Assembly: GCA_016218345.1 (NCBI GenBank)
Contig: JACREH010000014.1
Coordinates: 1-32,519 of the forward strand
DNA length: 32,519 bases
Direction of reading: 5' to 3'
Source: Gammaproteobacteria bacterium
Lineage (GTDB): Bacteria; Pseudomonadota; Gammaproteobacteria; Acidiferrobacterales; UBA6901
The notes beneath the pieces are model-generated. The model made no database searches, was not told the DNA's origin, and saw nothing but the letters and a program-made list of their open reading frames with translations. The position numbers and the translations under genes were made by a program. This document shows positions 1 to 7,726 of this stretch, in pieces (the stretch's first letter is position 1; every line of letters begins with the position of its first letter).

Positions 1-1
1 G

Positions 2-268
2 CTTACCGACGGCGGCGCGCCGGACCAAAAGCGCGAGGCGCTCGGGCGGTTTTTATTGCTGCGGCCGGGTTATCTGGAGACGGTGGATTTCGCGCCCGGA
101 CGGGCGGTGACGGCGGTCGGCGCGATCCAGGAGACGCGCCGACTGCGCATCGACGACAGTGAGTACACCGTGCCGGTGCTGAGCGCCGAGCAATTGCAAC
201 TCTGGCCGCGGGGCTATGACAGCGAGCCGCAACTGCGCTTCGGCATCGGCATCAGTATCGGCCGCTGA
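2..268 (+). CDS. slp: Slp family outer-membrane lipoprotein, C-terminal part (5' truncated)
   Basis: Only the last 88 residues are inside the window; the reading frame is open from base 2 and ends with TGA at 266-268. The fragment has the pattern I associate with the C-terminal half of the Slp (starvation-inducible outer-membrane lipoprotein) family: GRFLLLRPGYLE, then a PGR turn, a VGAIQ strand, a Y-T-V-P-V-L segment and a late L-W motif, all in a beta-rich, non-repetitive sequence. The lipobox and signal peptide would lie upstream and cannot be seen. Slp proteins are anchored in the outer membrane; their function is not well defined beyond stationary-phase or starvation induction in E. coli. 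The gene converges on the small lipoprotein at 299-592. The family call rests on motif recall over a partial protein. Confidence 0.68.
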   Translation, partial: LTDGGAPDQKREALGRFLLLRPGYLETVDFAPGRAVTAVGAIQETRRLRIDDSEYTVPVLSAEQLQLWPRGYDSEPQLRFGIGISIGR

Positions 269-282
269 GCACACGCTCAGCG
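263..282. terminator. Hairpin between convergent slp and lipoprotein genes
   Basis: CGCTGAGC (263-270) and GCTCAGCG (275-282) form a perfect 8-bp stem with the loop ACAC. It overlaps the slp stop codon and lies just past the stop of the opposite-strand lipoprotein gene. Neither side has a clean U-tract close to the stem, so it is at best a weak bidirectional terminator or a 3'-end stabilising stem. Confidence 0.4.
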
Positions 283-298
283 ACGCCGCCGGGCGGGC

Positions 299-592
299 TT
301 ACTTTTTCTTCTTCTTGAGCGCGTTCAGTTCGGTCTTGAGCTTGTCGCGCTCGGCGGTCACGGAGTCGATCTGCAACTGCGCCTGCTTGGCCTTCTGTTC
401 GGCGGCGTCGGTCGCGGTGCGCAACTCGTTCAAGGTCGCGTCCTTGGTCGCGAGCTCGCCGGTGAGTTTGGCGACCTGCGCCTCGAGGCTCGCCACCTTG
501 GTTTTCAATTCCTCGCGTTCGCTGGCACCGCAACCGGAAAGGCCAATCAATAACACGCCCGCTGCCAGCACCATCGCTGCCTGACGCTTCAT
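299..592 (-). CDS. Small coiled-coil lipoprotein
   Basis: A 97-residue protein. It starts with MKRQAAMVLAAG, followed by a hydrophobic stretch and the lipobox L-S-G-C with the lipidated cysteine at residue 21, so it should be a lipoprotein. Residues 25-95 are almost entirely helix-forming with heptad-like spacing (ELKTKVASLEAQVAKL and similar), and the protein ends in a run of five lysines. This resembles Lpp-like or alanine-zipper lipoproteins, and the terminal lysines recall the way Lpp presents a C-terminal Lys for peptidoglycan attachment, but I cannot assign it to a named family. I chose the ATG at 590-592 because AGGAGA sits seven bases upstream and the lipoprotein signal starts there; a longer in-frame start at 640 would put 16 polar residues before the signal peptide. 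Confidence 0.8.
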   Translation of the reverse strand: MKRQAAMVLAAGVLLIGLSGCGASEREELKTKVASLEAQVAKLTGELATKDATLNELRTATDAAEQKAKQAQLQIDSVTAERDKLKTELNALKKKKK

Positions 593-669
593 GTCGTCTC
601 CTCTATCATAGCGTTTAGGGGGAAATGCGCAGCGAATCATACCGGCCGGCGAGACGCTGTCAACGATTA

Positions 670-698
670 GGGAACCTCTGATTAAGTCAGAGGTTCCC
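670..698. repeat. Perfect 12-bp inverted repeat, possible IS/MITE relic
   Basis: GGGAACCTCTGA (670-681) and TCAGAGGTTCCC (687-698) are exact reverse complements separated by TTAAG. The palindrome stands alone between two minus-strand genes (735-954 side and 590-640 side). It could end transcription of the Arg-rich gene upstream, but no U-tract follows. The arms look like terminal inverted repeats of small transposable elements placed back to back; that reading is inference. Confidence 0.5.
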
Positions 699-734
699 GT
701 CCAGCCACGGTCGCTGCGGCGGCCTCGACACCGC

Positions 735-956
735 TCAGCGACTGAAATTATGACCCCAGTGATCCGAGACCGTCGTGCGCCGGTCCCTGGCGGCGCGGCG
801 GTCGGCCTTGCCGGGCTCCCAGCGCACCATATCGCGCCGATCGTTGGTGATGCGACGCTGACCGTGCCGGCGCTCCGGGCCGATGTGTCGGGGATTGTTG
901 GCCGCCGTCACGGGATGGCCCCAGGGATCGATACGACCCTCTTCTTTAAAAGACAT
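735..956 (-). CDS. Small Arg-rich hypothetical protein
   Basis: A 73-residue, very basic protein. Its middle carries repeated R-R or D-R-R steps (PERRHGQRR, TNDRRDM, KADRRAARDRR), and aromatic and His residues cluster at both ends (DPWGHP near the start, SDHWGHNF near the end). The start at 954-956 is supported by a GGAGG ribosome-binding site about six bases upstream. There is no signal peptide or membrane segment, so it is probably cytoplasmic, and the charge pattern would fit nucleic-acid or polyanion binding. I do not recognise a family. The strong ribosome-binding site is the main reason to treat it as real. Confidence 0.65.
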   Translation of the reverse strand: MSFKEEGRIDPWGHPVTAANNPRHIGPERRHGQRRITNDRRDMVRWEPGKADRRAARDRRTTVSDHWGHNFSR

Positions 957-1052
957 GCCTGTCCTCCGTTTTTTCGAATATGCGGTTGGCTTGCGGCCGA
1001 ACTATTGTGCCCACAACCCGGAAAAAAAACCAACCGCCGTCCGTCCGCAGCC

Positions 1053-1877
1053 TCACGGCCCGCATAAATCCAGTACCCGGACCGTCGGCCGGCCGGCCGG
1101 CCCGGCCAGGAATTCGGCCAGCGGCGGCAGGGTGGTGCGCAGCGTATCGAGCAGTTTCCACGGCGGGTTGACGAGCACATAGCCGCTGCCGTTGAGGCGC
1201 TGCTCGACACCCGCCGGCAGCGTCAGAAACTCGACGGCCGCGGCCTCCAGGCCGAGGGCGCGCACCGCCGTGTGCAGGCGCTCGATCGGCCGGCGCTGCT
1301 TGACCGGGTACCAGGCCAGATAGCCGCCGTTGCGCCATTGCCGGGCGCCGACGGCCAGCGCCCCGGCCAGCGCCTCGAAATCGTCCGGCTGTTCGTAGGG
1401 CGGGTCGATCAATACCAGGCCGCGGTTCTCGCGGGGCGGCAGCGCCCCGCGCAGCGCGTTCCAACCGTTCACTTCCTGGACCGCCGCGCGCGGCGCGCGC
1501 GCCAGTTCGCGCGCGAGCCGCGCGCATTCCTCGGGGTTGAGCTCGAAAAACAGCGCGCGATCCTGAGGACGCAGAAATTTCTGAATGATCAGCGGCGAAC
1601 CCGGATAATACTTGAGCGCCCCGGGAGGATTAACCGCCGCGACCGCGTCGAGATAGCCGGCGAGGTCCGGCCAGGCGGCGCGCCGCGGCCACAACCGGCC
1701 GATGCCGTGCTCGAACTCGCCGCCCTTGTCGAGCCGGTAACGGCCGGCGCCGGCATGGGTATCGATAGCGCAAAACGGCGTGTCCTTCCTGTGCAGGGCG
1801 GCCAGCGCCAGGGTAAGGACGTAATGTTTGAACACGTCGGCGATATTGCCGGCATGGCGGCTGTGACGGTAGTTCAT
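1053..1877 (-). CDS. rlmJ: 23S rRNA (adenine(2030)-N6)-methyltransferase RlmJ
   Basis: A 274-residue protein close to the usual RlmJ length (about 280 in E. coli). It opens with the family hallmark MNYRHSRHAGNIADVFKH, followed by the SAM-binding segment AIDTHAGAGRY (about 38-47) and the catalytic D-P-P-Y motif at 158-161 (LVLIDPPYEQPDDF), which marks N6-adenine methyltransferases. The family methylates A2030 of 23S rRNA and was earlier named YhiR/ComJ. I placed the start at 1875-1877 because RlmJ proteins begin exactly at MNYRH; the upstream in-frame ATG at 1913 adds 12 unrelated residues. On the minus strand, eight T residues (1029 to 1022) lie shortly after the stop and may help termination, though the preceding stem is poor. 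The divergent kinase gene is 250 bases away; no further gene is visible between them. Confidence 0.95.
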   Translation of the reverse strand: MNYRHSRHAGNIADVFKHYVLTLALAALHRKDTPFCAIDTHAGAGRYRLDKGGEFEHGIGRLWPRRAAWPDLAGYLDAVAAVNPPGALKYYPGSPLIIQKFLRPQDRALFFELNPEECARLARELARAPRAAVQEVNGWNALRGALPPRENRGLVLIDPPYEQPDDFEALAGALAVGARQWRNGGYLAWYPVKQRRPIERLHTAVRALGLEAAAVEFLTLPAGVEQRLNGSGYVLVNPPWKLLDTLRTTLPPLAEFLAGPAGRPTVRVLDLCGP

Positions 1878-2127
1878 GCGCGGGCCGGACGCTCGGCTTG
1901 CATCGGCGGGCACGGCCGACTATTTAGAATAAGCACGGACGGGTTCAACGCCGGGCGGTGAGCCGAGCGACCCCGCCGCCACGGTTCGCGTCGTCCGTTC
2001 ACCGCATATATATGGATTCCCGCGCCGCTCATCGGAACCTTTTCCCCGCCGGTCACGCCATGAGGGTTCGCTTTCACGCGCGCCAGAACTTATGATGTAT
2101 CCTGGCAAATAGCAAGATTCCAGGCCC

Positions 2128-3180
2128 ATGGCCAGCTCCAAGCCCCAAGAGACAACCTTCCTCCCCGACTTCGGCTCGTTCGGCGTCGCCATCCGTATTC
2201 TGGTGCTGGCGGTGATGATTGCCATCATCATCACCATCGCCCGCAACAGCACCTTCAACCAGGAGGCCTGGCAGGACCTGACGCTGCTGTCGCTGTATGT
2301 CGCGGTGATTTCGCTGTTCGGACTGGTCGTGCTGCGTTTCGCGTCGCCGTTCATCGCCCGGCTCTCGCCGATCCTGGGATCGATCGCGATCCTGCTGGTG
2401 TTGCTGGCGGCAATCGCGATCGGCACCGAGGTCTTGTTGTTTGCGCTCCACCAACTCGGGCTCATACCCAAGCGCTGGCCGGACTGGCATCTGTCGGCGT
2501 TGGCCAGGAGTCTGTTGATCGGCGCAATCATCGGCGGCTTCAGTTTGCGCTACCTGGTGCTCGCGCACCGCGCCGAGAAGGACGCCAAATCCGAACAAGA
2601 GTCGCGCATGCAGGCGCTGCAATCGCGCATCCGCCCGCATTTTCTGTTCAACAGCATGAACAGCATCGCCAGCCTGACACGCAGCGATCCGGCGCGTGCC
2701 GAGGCGGCGCTCCAGGACCTGGCGGATCTGTTCCGGGTACTGCTCGCCGACGCGCGCAAGCTGGTGCCGATCTCGGCCGAGCGCGAGATCGCCCGCCAAT
2801 ATCTCGAGATCGAGAAACTGCGCCTCGGCGACCGCCTCAAGGTCGTCTGGAACGTCAATAACGTGCCGCGCAGCGCCATGATCCCGGCGCTTACCCTGCA
2901 ACCGCTGTTGGAGAACGCCATCTATCACGGCATCGAGCCGCGTTTCAGCGGCGGCACCGTCAAGATCGAGTTGTGGGGCGAGGGCGACACGCTCAACGCC
3001 TTGATCTCCAACCCGTTGCCCGAGGTGCGCAAGCAGGACCATCACCGCGGCAACAAGATCGCGATGGATAACATCCGTCAGCGCCTCGCCAGCCACTTCG
3101 GCGACGCCGCCCACTTGCAAAGCTTCGAGGAAGCCGATCACTATCACGTCAAACTCAGGCTTCCGATTCTAAGAGGCTGA
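2128..3180 (+). CDS. LytS/AlgZ-type sensor histidine kinase (first of a tandem pair)
   Basis: A 350-residue membrane kinase. Four hydrophobic segments (about residues 18-38, 51-71, 80-107 and 128-146) form a compact sensor with no obvious extracytoplasmic domain. A His_kinase (PF06580-type) region follows: the phosphoacceptor box RPHFLFNSMN with His171, the N-box LQPLLENAIYHGI with Asn263, and an ATP-lid region around 308-320 (RGNKIAMDNIRQRL). These boxes identify the FimS/AlgZ/LytS class, which pairs with LytTR response regulators. The next gene is a paralogous kinase two bases downstream, and an AlgR-like regulator follows, so the three are almost certainly one operon. A possible -10 (TATGAT, 2091-2096) lies upstream, with no convincing -35. 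The ATG at 2128 has only a weak CAGG ribosome-binding site. Confidence 0.92.
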   Translation: MASSKPQETTFLPDFGSFGVAIRILVLAVMIAIIITIARNSTFNQEAWQDLTLLSLYVAVISLFGLVVLRFASPFIARLSPILGSIAILLVLLAAIAIGTEVLLFALHQLGLIPKRWPDWHLSALARSLLIGAIIGGFSLRYLVLAHRAEKDAKSEQESRMQALQSRIRPHFLFNSMNSIASLTRSDPARAEAALQDLADLFRVLLADARKLVPISAEREIARQYLEIEKLRLGDRLKVVWNVNNVPRSAMIPALTLQPLLENAIYHGIEPRFSGGTVKIELWGEGDTLNALISNPLPEVRKQDHHRGNKIAMDNIRQRLASHFGDAAHLQSFEEADHYHVKLRLPILRG

Positions 3181-3181
3181 G

Positions 3182-4309
3182 ATGGAGTTAACTAAAGAGC
3201 GCCTGCGCGCGGGAATAACCGGGATGCTGGCGCGATTGCGCGCCTACCTCTACCCGGGCCTGGAGGACGAGGCCGACGACGGCGGCTTCCTGCCCGATTT
3301 TTGCAACGGCCTGACCCTGCTCAACGTGGTCGTGATCGCCGAAATGCTGGCGATCGTGGTCACACTGGTGACGCGCCGCATTTCCGCGAGCATGTTCGAG
3401 GATCTGTTTCTCATCTCGATCTTCGTTCAATGGATCGCCTTGAGCAGCGCCGCCGCCATGTGCGCGCTGCGCAAATACCTGAATCGCCTGCCGAACACAC
3501 GCGCCTTCGGCATGGCCTACCTGCTGTTGCTGTGCATCACCTGGGCGGTGGGCGAGGCGGCGGTCTGGCTCCTGTGGCTGTTCGGCAAGACCGCCAGCCC
3601 GCACCCCGAATGGTACGCGTACTTCCATATCCAGAACCTGTCGGTCGCGGCCATCGTGGTCGCGCTGGCGTTGCGCTACCTGATGGCGCGCCAGCAATTG
3701 CGCCGGCGCACCCAGTCCGAGGCGCGCGCCAAGGCGCAGGCGCTGCGCGCGCGCCTGCGCCCGCATTTTCTGTTCAACAGCATGAACATCATCGCCAGCC
3801 TGACGCGCAGTGCGCCCACCAAGGCCGAGGCCGCGATCGAGGACATGGCCGACCTGTTCCGCATGATGCTGGGCGACGACGAGAACCTGGTGCCGGTCAA
3901 GAACGAGATCGCCCTGGCCAAGAAATACCTGAGCCTCGAGGCGCTGCGCCTGGACAACCGCCTGAACGTCGACTGGGATATCGGTAAAGTCCCGCTCCGG
4001 GCGATCATGCCGATCCTGACCCTGCAACCGCTCCTGGAAAACGCCATCCAGCACGGCATCGAGGCGCTGCCCGCGGGCGGGACGATCGGCGTGCGCCTGT
4101 GGGAGGAGAACGACAACATCGCCATCCGCGTCACCAACCCGACGCCGGCCGCGGCGCCCAAGCCTAAAAAAACCGGTCCCAGCACGTTGGATGACATCCG
4201 CCAGCGCCTGGCCAGCCACTACGGCGATTCTGCTAAACTTGAAATCATCGAAGACAACGGGAGATTCACCGTGACCGTGACATTGCCAATGCGTGGAGGT
4301 AACCCATGA
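3182..4309 (+). CDS. LytS/AlgZ-type sensor histidine kinase (second of a tandem pair)
   Basis: A 375-residue paralogue of the kinase just upstream. It begins with about 40 soluble residues, then has membrane segments near 44-64, 75-95, 110-134 and 152-168. The H-box LRPHFLFNSMN carries His195, and the N-box LQPLLENAIQHGI carries Asn287. The ATP-lid segment is altered compared with the first kinase: GPSTLDDIRQRL (about 332-343) replaces GNKIAMDNIRQRL, so the usual G-N and D-N pairs are lost while the RQRLASH stretch is kept. It starts two bases after the previous stop, and its own stop overlaps the start of the response regulator (ATGA), implying translational coupling. It could be an active kinase with weaker ATP binding or mainly a partner subunit; sequence alone cannot decide. 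Confidence 0.9.
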   Translation: MELTKERLRAGITGMLARLRAYLYPGLEDEADDGGFLPDFCNGLTLLNVVVIAEMLAIVVTLVTRRISASMFEDLFLISIFVQWIALSSAAAMCALRKYLNRLPNTRAFGMAYLLLLCITWAVGEAAVWLLWLFGKTASPHPEWYAYFHIQNLSVAAIVVALALRYLMARQQLRRRTQSEARAKAQALRARLRPHFLFNSMNIIASLTRSAPTKAEAAIEDMADLFRMMLGDDENLVPVKNEIALAKKYLSLEALRLDNRLNVDWDIGKVPLRAIMPILTLQPLLENAIQHGIEALPAGGTIGVRLWEENDNIAIRVTNPTPAAAPKPKKTGPSTLDDIRQRLASHYGDSAKLEIIEDNGRFTVTVTLPMRGGNP

Positions 4310-5040
4310 GGGTGCTTATCGTAGACGACGAGAAATTGGCGCGCGATCGTTTACGCGAACTGTTGATGGAGATCGGCAATCACGTCATTGTCGGCGAAGG
4401 CCGCAACGGCAATGAGGCGGTGGAGCGCACCATCGAGCTCAACCCGGACGTGATCTTGATGGACATCCGCATGCCGACCATGGACGGCCTGGAGGCGGCC
4501 ATGCACATCATGGGCATGGAAAACCCGCCGAGCGTGATCTTCACCACCGCCTACGATCAGCACGCGCTCGACGCCTTCGAGCTCAACGCCGTCGACTATC
4601 TGTTGAAACCGATCCGCAAGGACCGCCTGGCCAACGCCCTGTCCAAGGCCCACAAGCTCACGCTCCAGCAACTGCAACAGGTGAACGAGGCCCAGGACGA
4701 GCCGATGGTGCGCAGCCACATCAGCGTGCACATGCGCGGCAACATCCGCCTGGTGCCGGTGAAGGACATCATCTATTTCATGGCCGACAGCAAATACGTC
4801 ACGATCCGTACCGCCGGCGAGGAACACCTGGTCGAGGACTCGCTGGTGAACCTGGAGAAGGAATTCGGCGAAAAGATGTTTCTACGCATTCACCGCAACG
4901 CGCTGGTGTCCACCGACCACATCAAGGGCATCGAGAAGACCCCGGCCGGCACCTGGCAGGTGGGGTTGAAGGACTTCGACAAGAAGCTCGACGTCAGCCG
5001 CCGGCACGTATCGTCGGTGCGGCGCTGGGCGAGGCGCTAA
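4306..5040 (+). CDS. algR: AlgR-like LytTR family response regulator
   Basis: A 244-residue two-domain regulator. The receiver domain (about 1-120) has the acidic pair in VLIVDDEKLAR, the phosphoacceptor Asp53 in ILMDIRMP, Thr80 in VIFTTAYD and Lys101 in YLLKPIR. The C-terminal LytTR DNA-binding domain (about 138-240) has the typical FMADSKYVTIRT and FLRIHRNALVS segments. Length and layout match AlgR of Pseudomonas. The start codon overlaps the kinase stop by four bases (ATGA), with GGAGG just upstream. AlgR-type regulators are phosphorylated by AlgZ/FimS kinases and act on genes such as those for pili or exopolysaccharide; the targets here are unknown. Two candidate kinases sit in the same operon. 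Confidence 0.94.
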   Translation: MRVLIVDDEKLARDRLRELLMEIGNHVIVGEGRNGNEAVERTIELNPDVILMDIRMPTMDGLEAAMHIMGMENPPSVIFTTAYDQHALDAFELNAVDYLLKPIRKDRLANALSKAHKLTLQQLQQVNEAQDEPMVRSHISVHMRGNIRLVPVKDIIYFMADSKYVTIRTAGEEHLVEDSLVNLEKEFGEKMFLRIHRNALVSTDHIKGIEKTPAGTWQVGLKDFDKKLDVSRRHVSSVRRWARR

Positions 5041-5079
5041 ACTCGGCTCTTTTGAAATTCAACCGGGTATGATTTCTTG

Positions 5080-5143
5080 CCGCAGAGACGCAGAGGACGC
5101 AAAGAAAAGCTTTTTTCATATTTAAACCTCTGCGTTCTCTGCG
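5080..5143. repeat. Palindromic element built of CGCAGAG units
   Basis: The left arm (5080-5104) reads as consecutive units CGCAGAGA, CGCAGAGGA, CGCAAAG. The right arm (5127-5143, CCTCTGCGTTCTCTGCG) is the reverse complement of two such units with one extra base. The centre is AT-rich and contains AAAAGCTTTT. It lies directly after algR and before the convergent thioredoxin-like gene, so its transcript could fold into a long stem. A single arm of the same unit occurs at 25655. Confidence 0.75.
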
Positions 5144-5215
5144 TGATGTACAGGGATGTACGAATGCCGCGTAAGCGCAGGACGCGCGGCGGCGGCCTCC
5201 GCGGCAAAAACTATT

Positions 5216-5716
5216 TCAAAATCTCTTCTGCAGACCAGATAGCGTCGTCGGGGCGCGCAGTTTGGTGAGCGCGCTACCGATCGCCTCGTCCAGGTAGGCA
5301 CCGTAGAAATCGCGGGTCGTCAGCCCGACCAGCCCCGGCACCAATTCCACCCCGTCGGCGTCGAGCATCTTGATGGTCGGCGTGAAACTCACGCCGTAAC
5401 GGCGCGCGAACGCGCCATGGTCGGTGCGGCGGTCGCGGAAATCGCGCAACGGCAGCGCGCCGTCGGTGTACACCACCCGCATGATGACCTTGTCCCGGTA
5501 TTCGCCGCTCGCCAGCCGCGGCTTCAGATACAGTTCCTCGACCTCGTAGCAATACGGACAACTGTGCGAGGCGAAAAACACCAGGATCGGCAGGCGCTCG
5601 CGCCGCGCCTGGTCGCCGTCCATGCGCAGATCCGCGGCCACCGGCAGCTCCGCCGCCAGCGCGATCGCCGGCCCGGCCGCCAGCCATAACAGTAACGCCA
5701 CCACCACTCGTCGCAT
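5216..5716 (-). CDS. Periplasmic thioredoxin-fold protein (SoxW/DsbD-gamma-like)
   Basis: A 166-residue protein with a clear signal peptide (MRRVVVALLLWLAAGPAIALAA) and a thioredoxin-like core. The redox motif is C-P-Y-C at residues 53-56 (FFASHSCPYCYEVE), and a Thr-Pro pair near 112-113 (SFTPTIKMLDADG) fits the cis-proline loop next to the active site. Proteins of this shape act in the periplasm as thiol reductases, for example SoxW-type thioredoxins or partners in cytochrome c or sulfur metabolism; the specific partner cannot be read here. I chose the ATG at 5714-5716 because it starts the signal peptide; a TTG start at 5746 would add ten polar residues. It lies opposite to its neighbours, inserted between algR and hemC, which are close together in Pseudomonas. 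Confidence 0.85.
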   Translation of the reverse strand: MRRVVVALLLWLAAGPAIALAAELPVAADLRMDGDQARRERLPILVFFASHSCPYCYEVEELYLKPRLASGEYRDKVIMRVVYTDGALPLRDFRDRRTDHGAFARRYGVSFTPTIKMLDADGVELVPGLVGLTTRDFYGAYLDEAIGSALTKLRAPTTLSGLQKRF

Positions 5717-5800
5717 GCGTGAGTCCCGCGGGTGCGCCCCGCTCAAGTTTGCTTTAGGATAGCGATTTTAGCCCATAGTTCCGCATATCGCCCGGTCCCG

Positions 5801-6727
5801 TTGAAAACCCTGCGCATCGGCACCCGTCAGAGTCAGCTGGCCTTGTGGCAGGCCGAGGACGTGCGCGCCCGGCTCATGCAATTGTCGCCCGGTCTGGACA
5901 TCGAGCTCGTCAAGATGACCACCCAGGGCGACAAGCTTCTCGATACCAGCCTGGCCAAGGTCGGCGGCAAGGGGCTGTTCATCAAGGAACTGGAACAGGC
6001 GTTGCTGGATGGACGCATCGACCTGGCGGTTCATTCCACGAAAGACGTCACCGTGACGCTGCCGGACGGCCTGCACCTGGCCGCGATCTGCGCGCGCGCC
6101 GACGCGCGCGACGCGTTTGTTTCCAACAGCCATGCGGATTTGAATGCGTTGCCGGCCGGGGCGCGGGTCGGCACCTCGAGCCTGCGCCGTCAATGCCAGT
6201 TGCGCGCCAATTTTCCGGCGCTGCGCATCGTCGAACTGCGCGGCAACGTGAACACCCGCCTCGCCAAGCTCGATGCCGGTGGGTTCGACGCCATCATCCT
6301 GGCGGCGGCCGGTTTGGAGCGGCTGGGCTTGGCGGCGCGCATCCGCGCCCGGCTCACGCCGACCGACAGCCTGCCGGCGGTCGGCCAGGGCGCGGTGTGC
6401 ATCGAAGCGCGCGCCGCCGACCGCGAACTGAACGCCCTGCTCGCGCGCCTCGATCACGCCCCGACTGCCGGCTGCGTGCGCGCCGAGCGCGCCCTGAACG
6501 CGGCGCTCGACGGCGGCTGCCAGGTGCCGATCGCCGGCTACGCCGAACTGGCCGGCGACGAATTGCATCTGCGCGGGCTGGTCGGCGCGCCCGACGGCAG
6601 CCGCATCCTGCGCGCCGAGATTCGCGGCCCGGCCGGGCAGGCCGAGGAACTGGGGCGCGCACTCGGCGCGCAACTGCTCGCCCAGGGCGCCAAGCAGATT
6701 CTGGATCGCGTCTACGGCCGTGGTTGA
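5801..6727 (+). CDS. hemC: Porphobilinogen deaminase (hydroxymethylbilane synthase)
   Basis: This enzyme joins four porphobilinogen units into hydroxymethylbilane in the cytoplasm, in the heme pathway. The 308-residue product has the N-terminal [14 protein letters not shown], the KGLFIKELE loop, the catalytic-Asp region VHSTKDV (Asp82), the GTSSLRRQ and [10 protein letters not shown] substrate-binding segments and the cofactor cysteine in DGGCQVPI (Cys240). The start is uncertain: a TTG at 5801 gives the family-typical [10 protein letters not shown] terminus but lacks a clear ribosome-binding site, while a GTG at 5732 would add 23 atypical residues. The usual HSMKDVP motif reads HSTKDVT here, a mild change beside the catalytic Asp. 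hemD overlaps its 3' end by eight bases. Confidence 0.94.
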   Translation: MKTLRIGTRQSQLALWQAEDVRARLMQLSPGLDIELVKMTTQGDKLLDTSLAKVGGKGLFIKELEQALLDGRIDLAVHSTKDVTVTLPDGLHLAAICARADARDAFVSNSHADLNALPAGARVGTSSLRRQCQLRANFPALRIVELRGNVNTRLAKLDAGGFDAIILAAAGLERLGLAARIRARLTPTDSLPAVGQGAVCIEARAADRELNALLARLDHAPTAGCVRAERALNAALDGGCQVPIAGYAELAGDELHLRGLVGAPDGSRILRAEIRGPAGQAEELGRALGAQLLAQGAKQILDRVYGRG

Positions 6728-7508
6728 GCAGTTGCTCCGCGGGCTGGGGATACTGGTCACGCGCCCGGCCCACCAGGCCGGCGCGCTCATCCAGATGATC
6801 GAAGCCGCCGGCGCGCGCGCCTGGCACTACCCGATGGTGGAGATCGTCGGGCTGGGCGACCCCGCCAAACTGAGCGCGCTCATCGACCGCCTCGATGAAT
6901 TCGATTTCGCCATCTTCATCAGCCCCAACGCCGTGCGCCACGGCTTGGCGCTCGTCCACGCGCGGCGCGCCTGGCCGGCGCGGGTGAGGATCGCCGGCGT
7001 CGGGCCGGGCACCGGCCAGGCGCTGGCGGACGCCGGCCATGCCGATGTCGTCTTGCCGCGCACGCGCTTCAACAGCGAGGGGCTGCTCGCGCATGAGGAG
7101 TTCACCCGGGTGGCCGGAAAAAACATCGTGATCTTCCGCGGCCACGGCGGACGCGAGCTGCTGGCCACGGTGCTGCGCGAGCGCGGCGCGCGCGTCGAAT
7201 ACGCCGAGTGTTACCGGCGCATCCGGCCGGCGGTCGACGACGCGGCCTTGCGGCGGTTGTGGACCGACGCCCAGGTGCAAGTCGCGATCGCCGCCAGCCC
7301 GGATGCCTTGCGCAATCTGGTCGCGGCCGTGGGGCCGGCCGGCCGCGCGGCCTTGCTGGCCACGCCGCTCGTCGTGGTCAGCCCGCGCCTGGCCGAGCAC
7401 GCGCGCGAACTGGGGTTTAGCGGCGCGATTCAGCTCGCACGTGACGCCGGCGATGCCTCGCTGGTGGCGGCGCTCGGGGCATGGCGTGCCTCGCAAAATT
7501 CCCTATAA
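6720..7508 (+). CDS. hemD: Uroporphyrinogen-III synthase
   Basis: A 262-residue protein that closes and inverts ring D of hydroxymethylbilane to give uroporphyrinogen III. HemD proteins are poorly conserved, but the N-terminal [13 protein letters not shown], the [14 protein letters not shown] segment (about 62-75), the [10 protein letters not shown] segment, the [11 protein letters not shown] stretch and the late [10 protein letters not shown] segment are the expected landmarks, in the expected order. The GTG at 6720 overlaps the hemC end by eight bases, which supports coupled translation. The gene ends immediately before a repeat-bearing gap ahead of hemX. Function is secure from sequence and position after hemC. 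Confidence 0.92.
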   Translation: MVEQLLRGLGILVTRPAHQAGALIQMIEAAGARAWHYPMVEIVGLGDPAKLSALIDRLDEFDFAIFISPNAVRHGLALVHARRAWPARVRIAGVGPGTGQALADAGHADVVLPRTRFNSEGLLAHEEFTRVAGKNIVIFRGHGGRELLATVLRERGARVEYAECYRRIRPAVDDAALRRLWTDAQVQVAIAASPDALRNLVAAVGPAGRAALLATPLVVVSPRLAEHARELGFSGAIQLARDAGDASLVAALGAWRASQNSL

Positions 7509-7509
7509 T
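7504..7509 (+). promoter_or_regulatory. Possible -10 element upstream of hemXY
   Basis: An exact TATAAT overlaps the hemD stop codon. No good -35 hexamer lies 16-18 bases upstream, so this is only a candidate. It would let hemX and hemY be transcribed apart from hemCD, from which they are separated by the repeat at 7575-7691. Confidence 0.25.
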
Positions 7510-7574
7510 GAACCGCCTGCCCCCATTTCTGCGTCCGACGAATCCTTAAGCCGGGCAGAACAGGCCAAATCGCG

Positions 7575-7691
7575 AACCACGGGGACACGGGGAAAATCGG
7601 GATGCGCAAAAACCCGATCTTGATTGTTGGGGCGGTCTGCCCCTATGTCGCCACGGAGAAATTTTGCACTTACCCCGTGCTCCCCGTGGTT
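7575..7691. repeat. Palindromic element built of CACGGGG units
   Basis: The left arm AACCACGGGGACACGGGG (7575-7592) and the right arm CCCCGTGCTCCCCGTGGTT (7673-7691) are near-perfect reverse complements, each holding two copies of CACGGGG. Inside lies a second small inverted repeat (ATCGGG 7596-7601, CCCGAT 7613-7618). The element fills most of the hemD-hemX gap and could fold in the transcript, possibly reducing read-through into hemX. Confidence 0.75.
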
Positions 7692-7726
7692 TAACATTCA
7701 TATCGTTACATGTCCTAAGACATATC

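Noticed and set aside
1022-1055. Intrinsic terminator after rlmJ
   Set aside because: The minus strand has a run of eight T residues, but the preceding stem is only about five base pairs with a long loop.
2074-3147. A 357-codon minus-strand frame opposite the first kinase
   Set aside because: It is a shadow of the kinase gene, with a composition typical of antisense GC-rich frames.
5077-5268. A 63-codon plus-strand frame after algR
   Set aside because: Most of it is the CGCAGAG element, there is no ribosome-binding site, and it overlaps the end of the thioredoxin-like gene.
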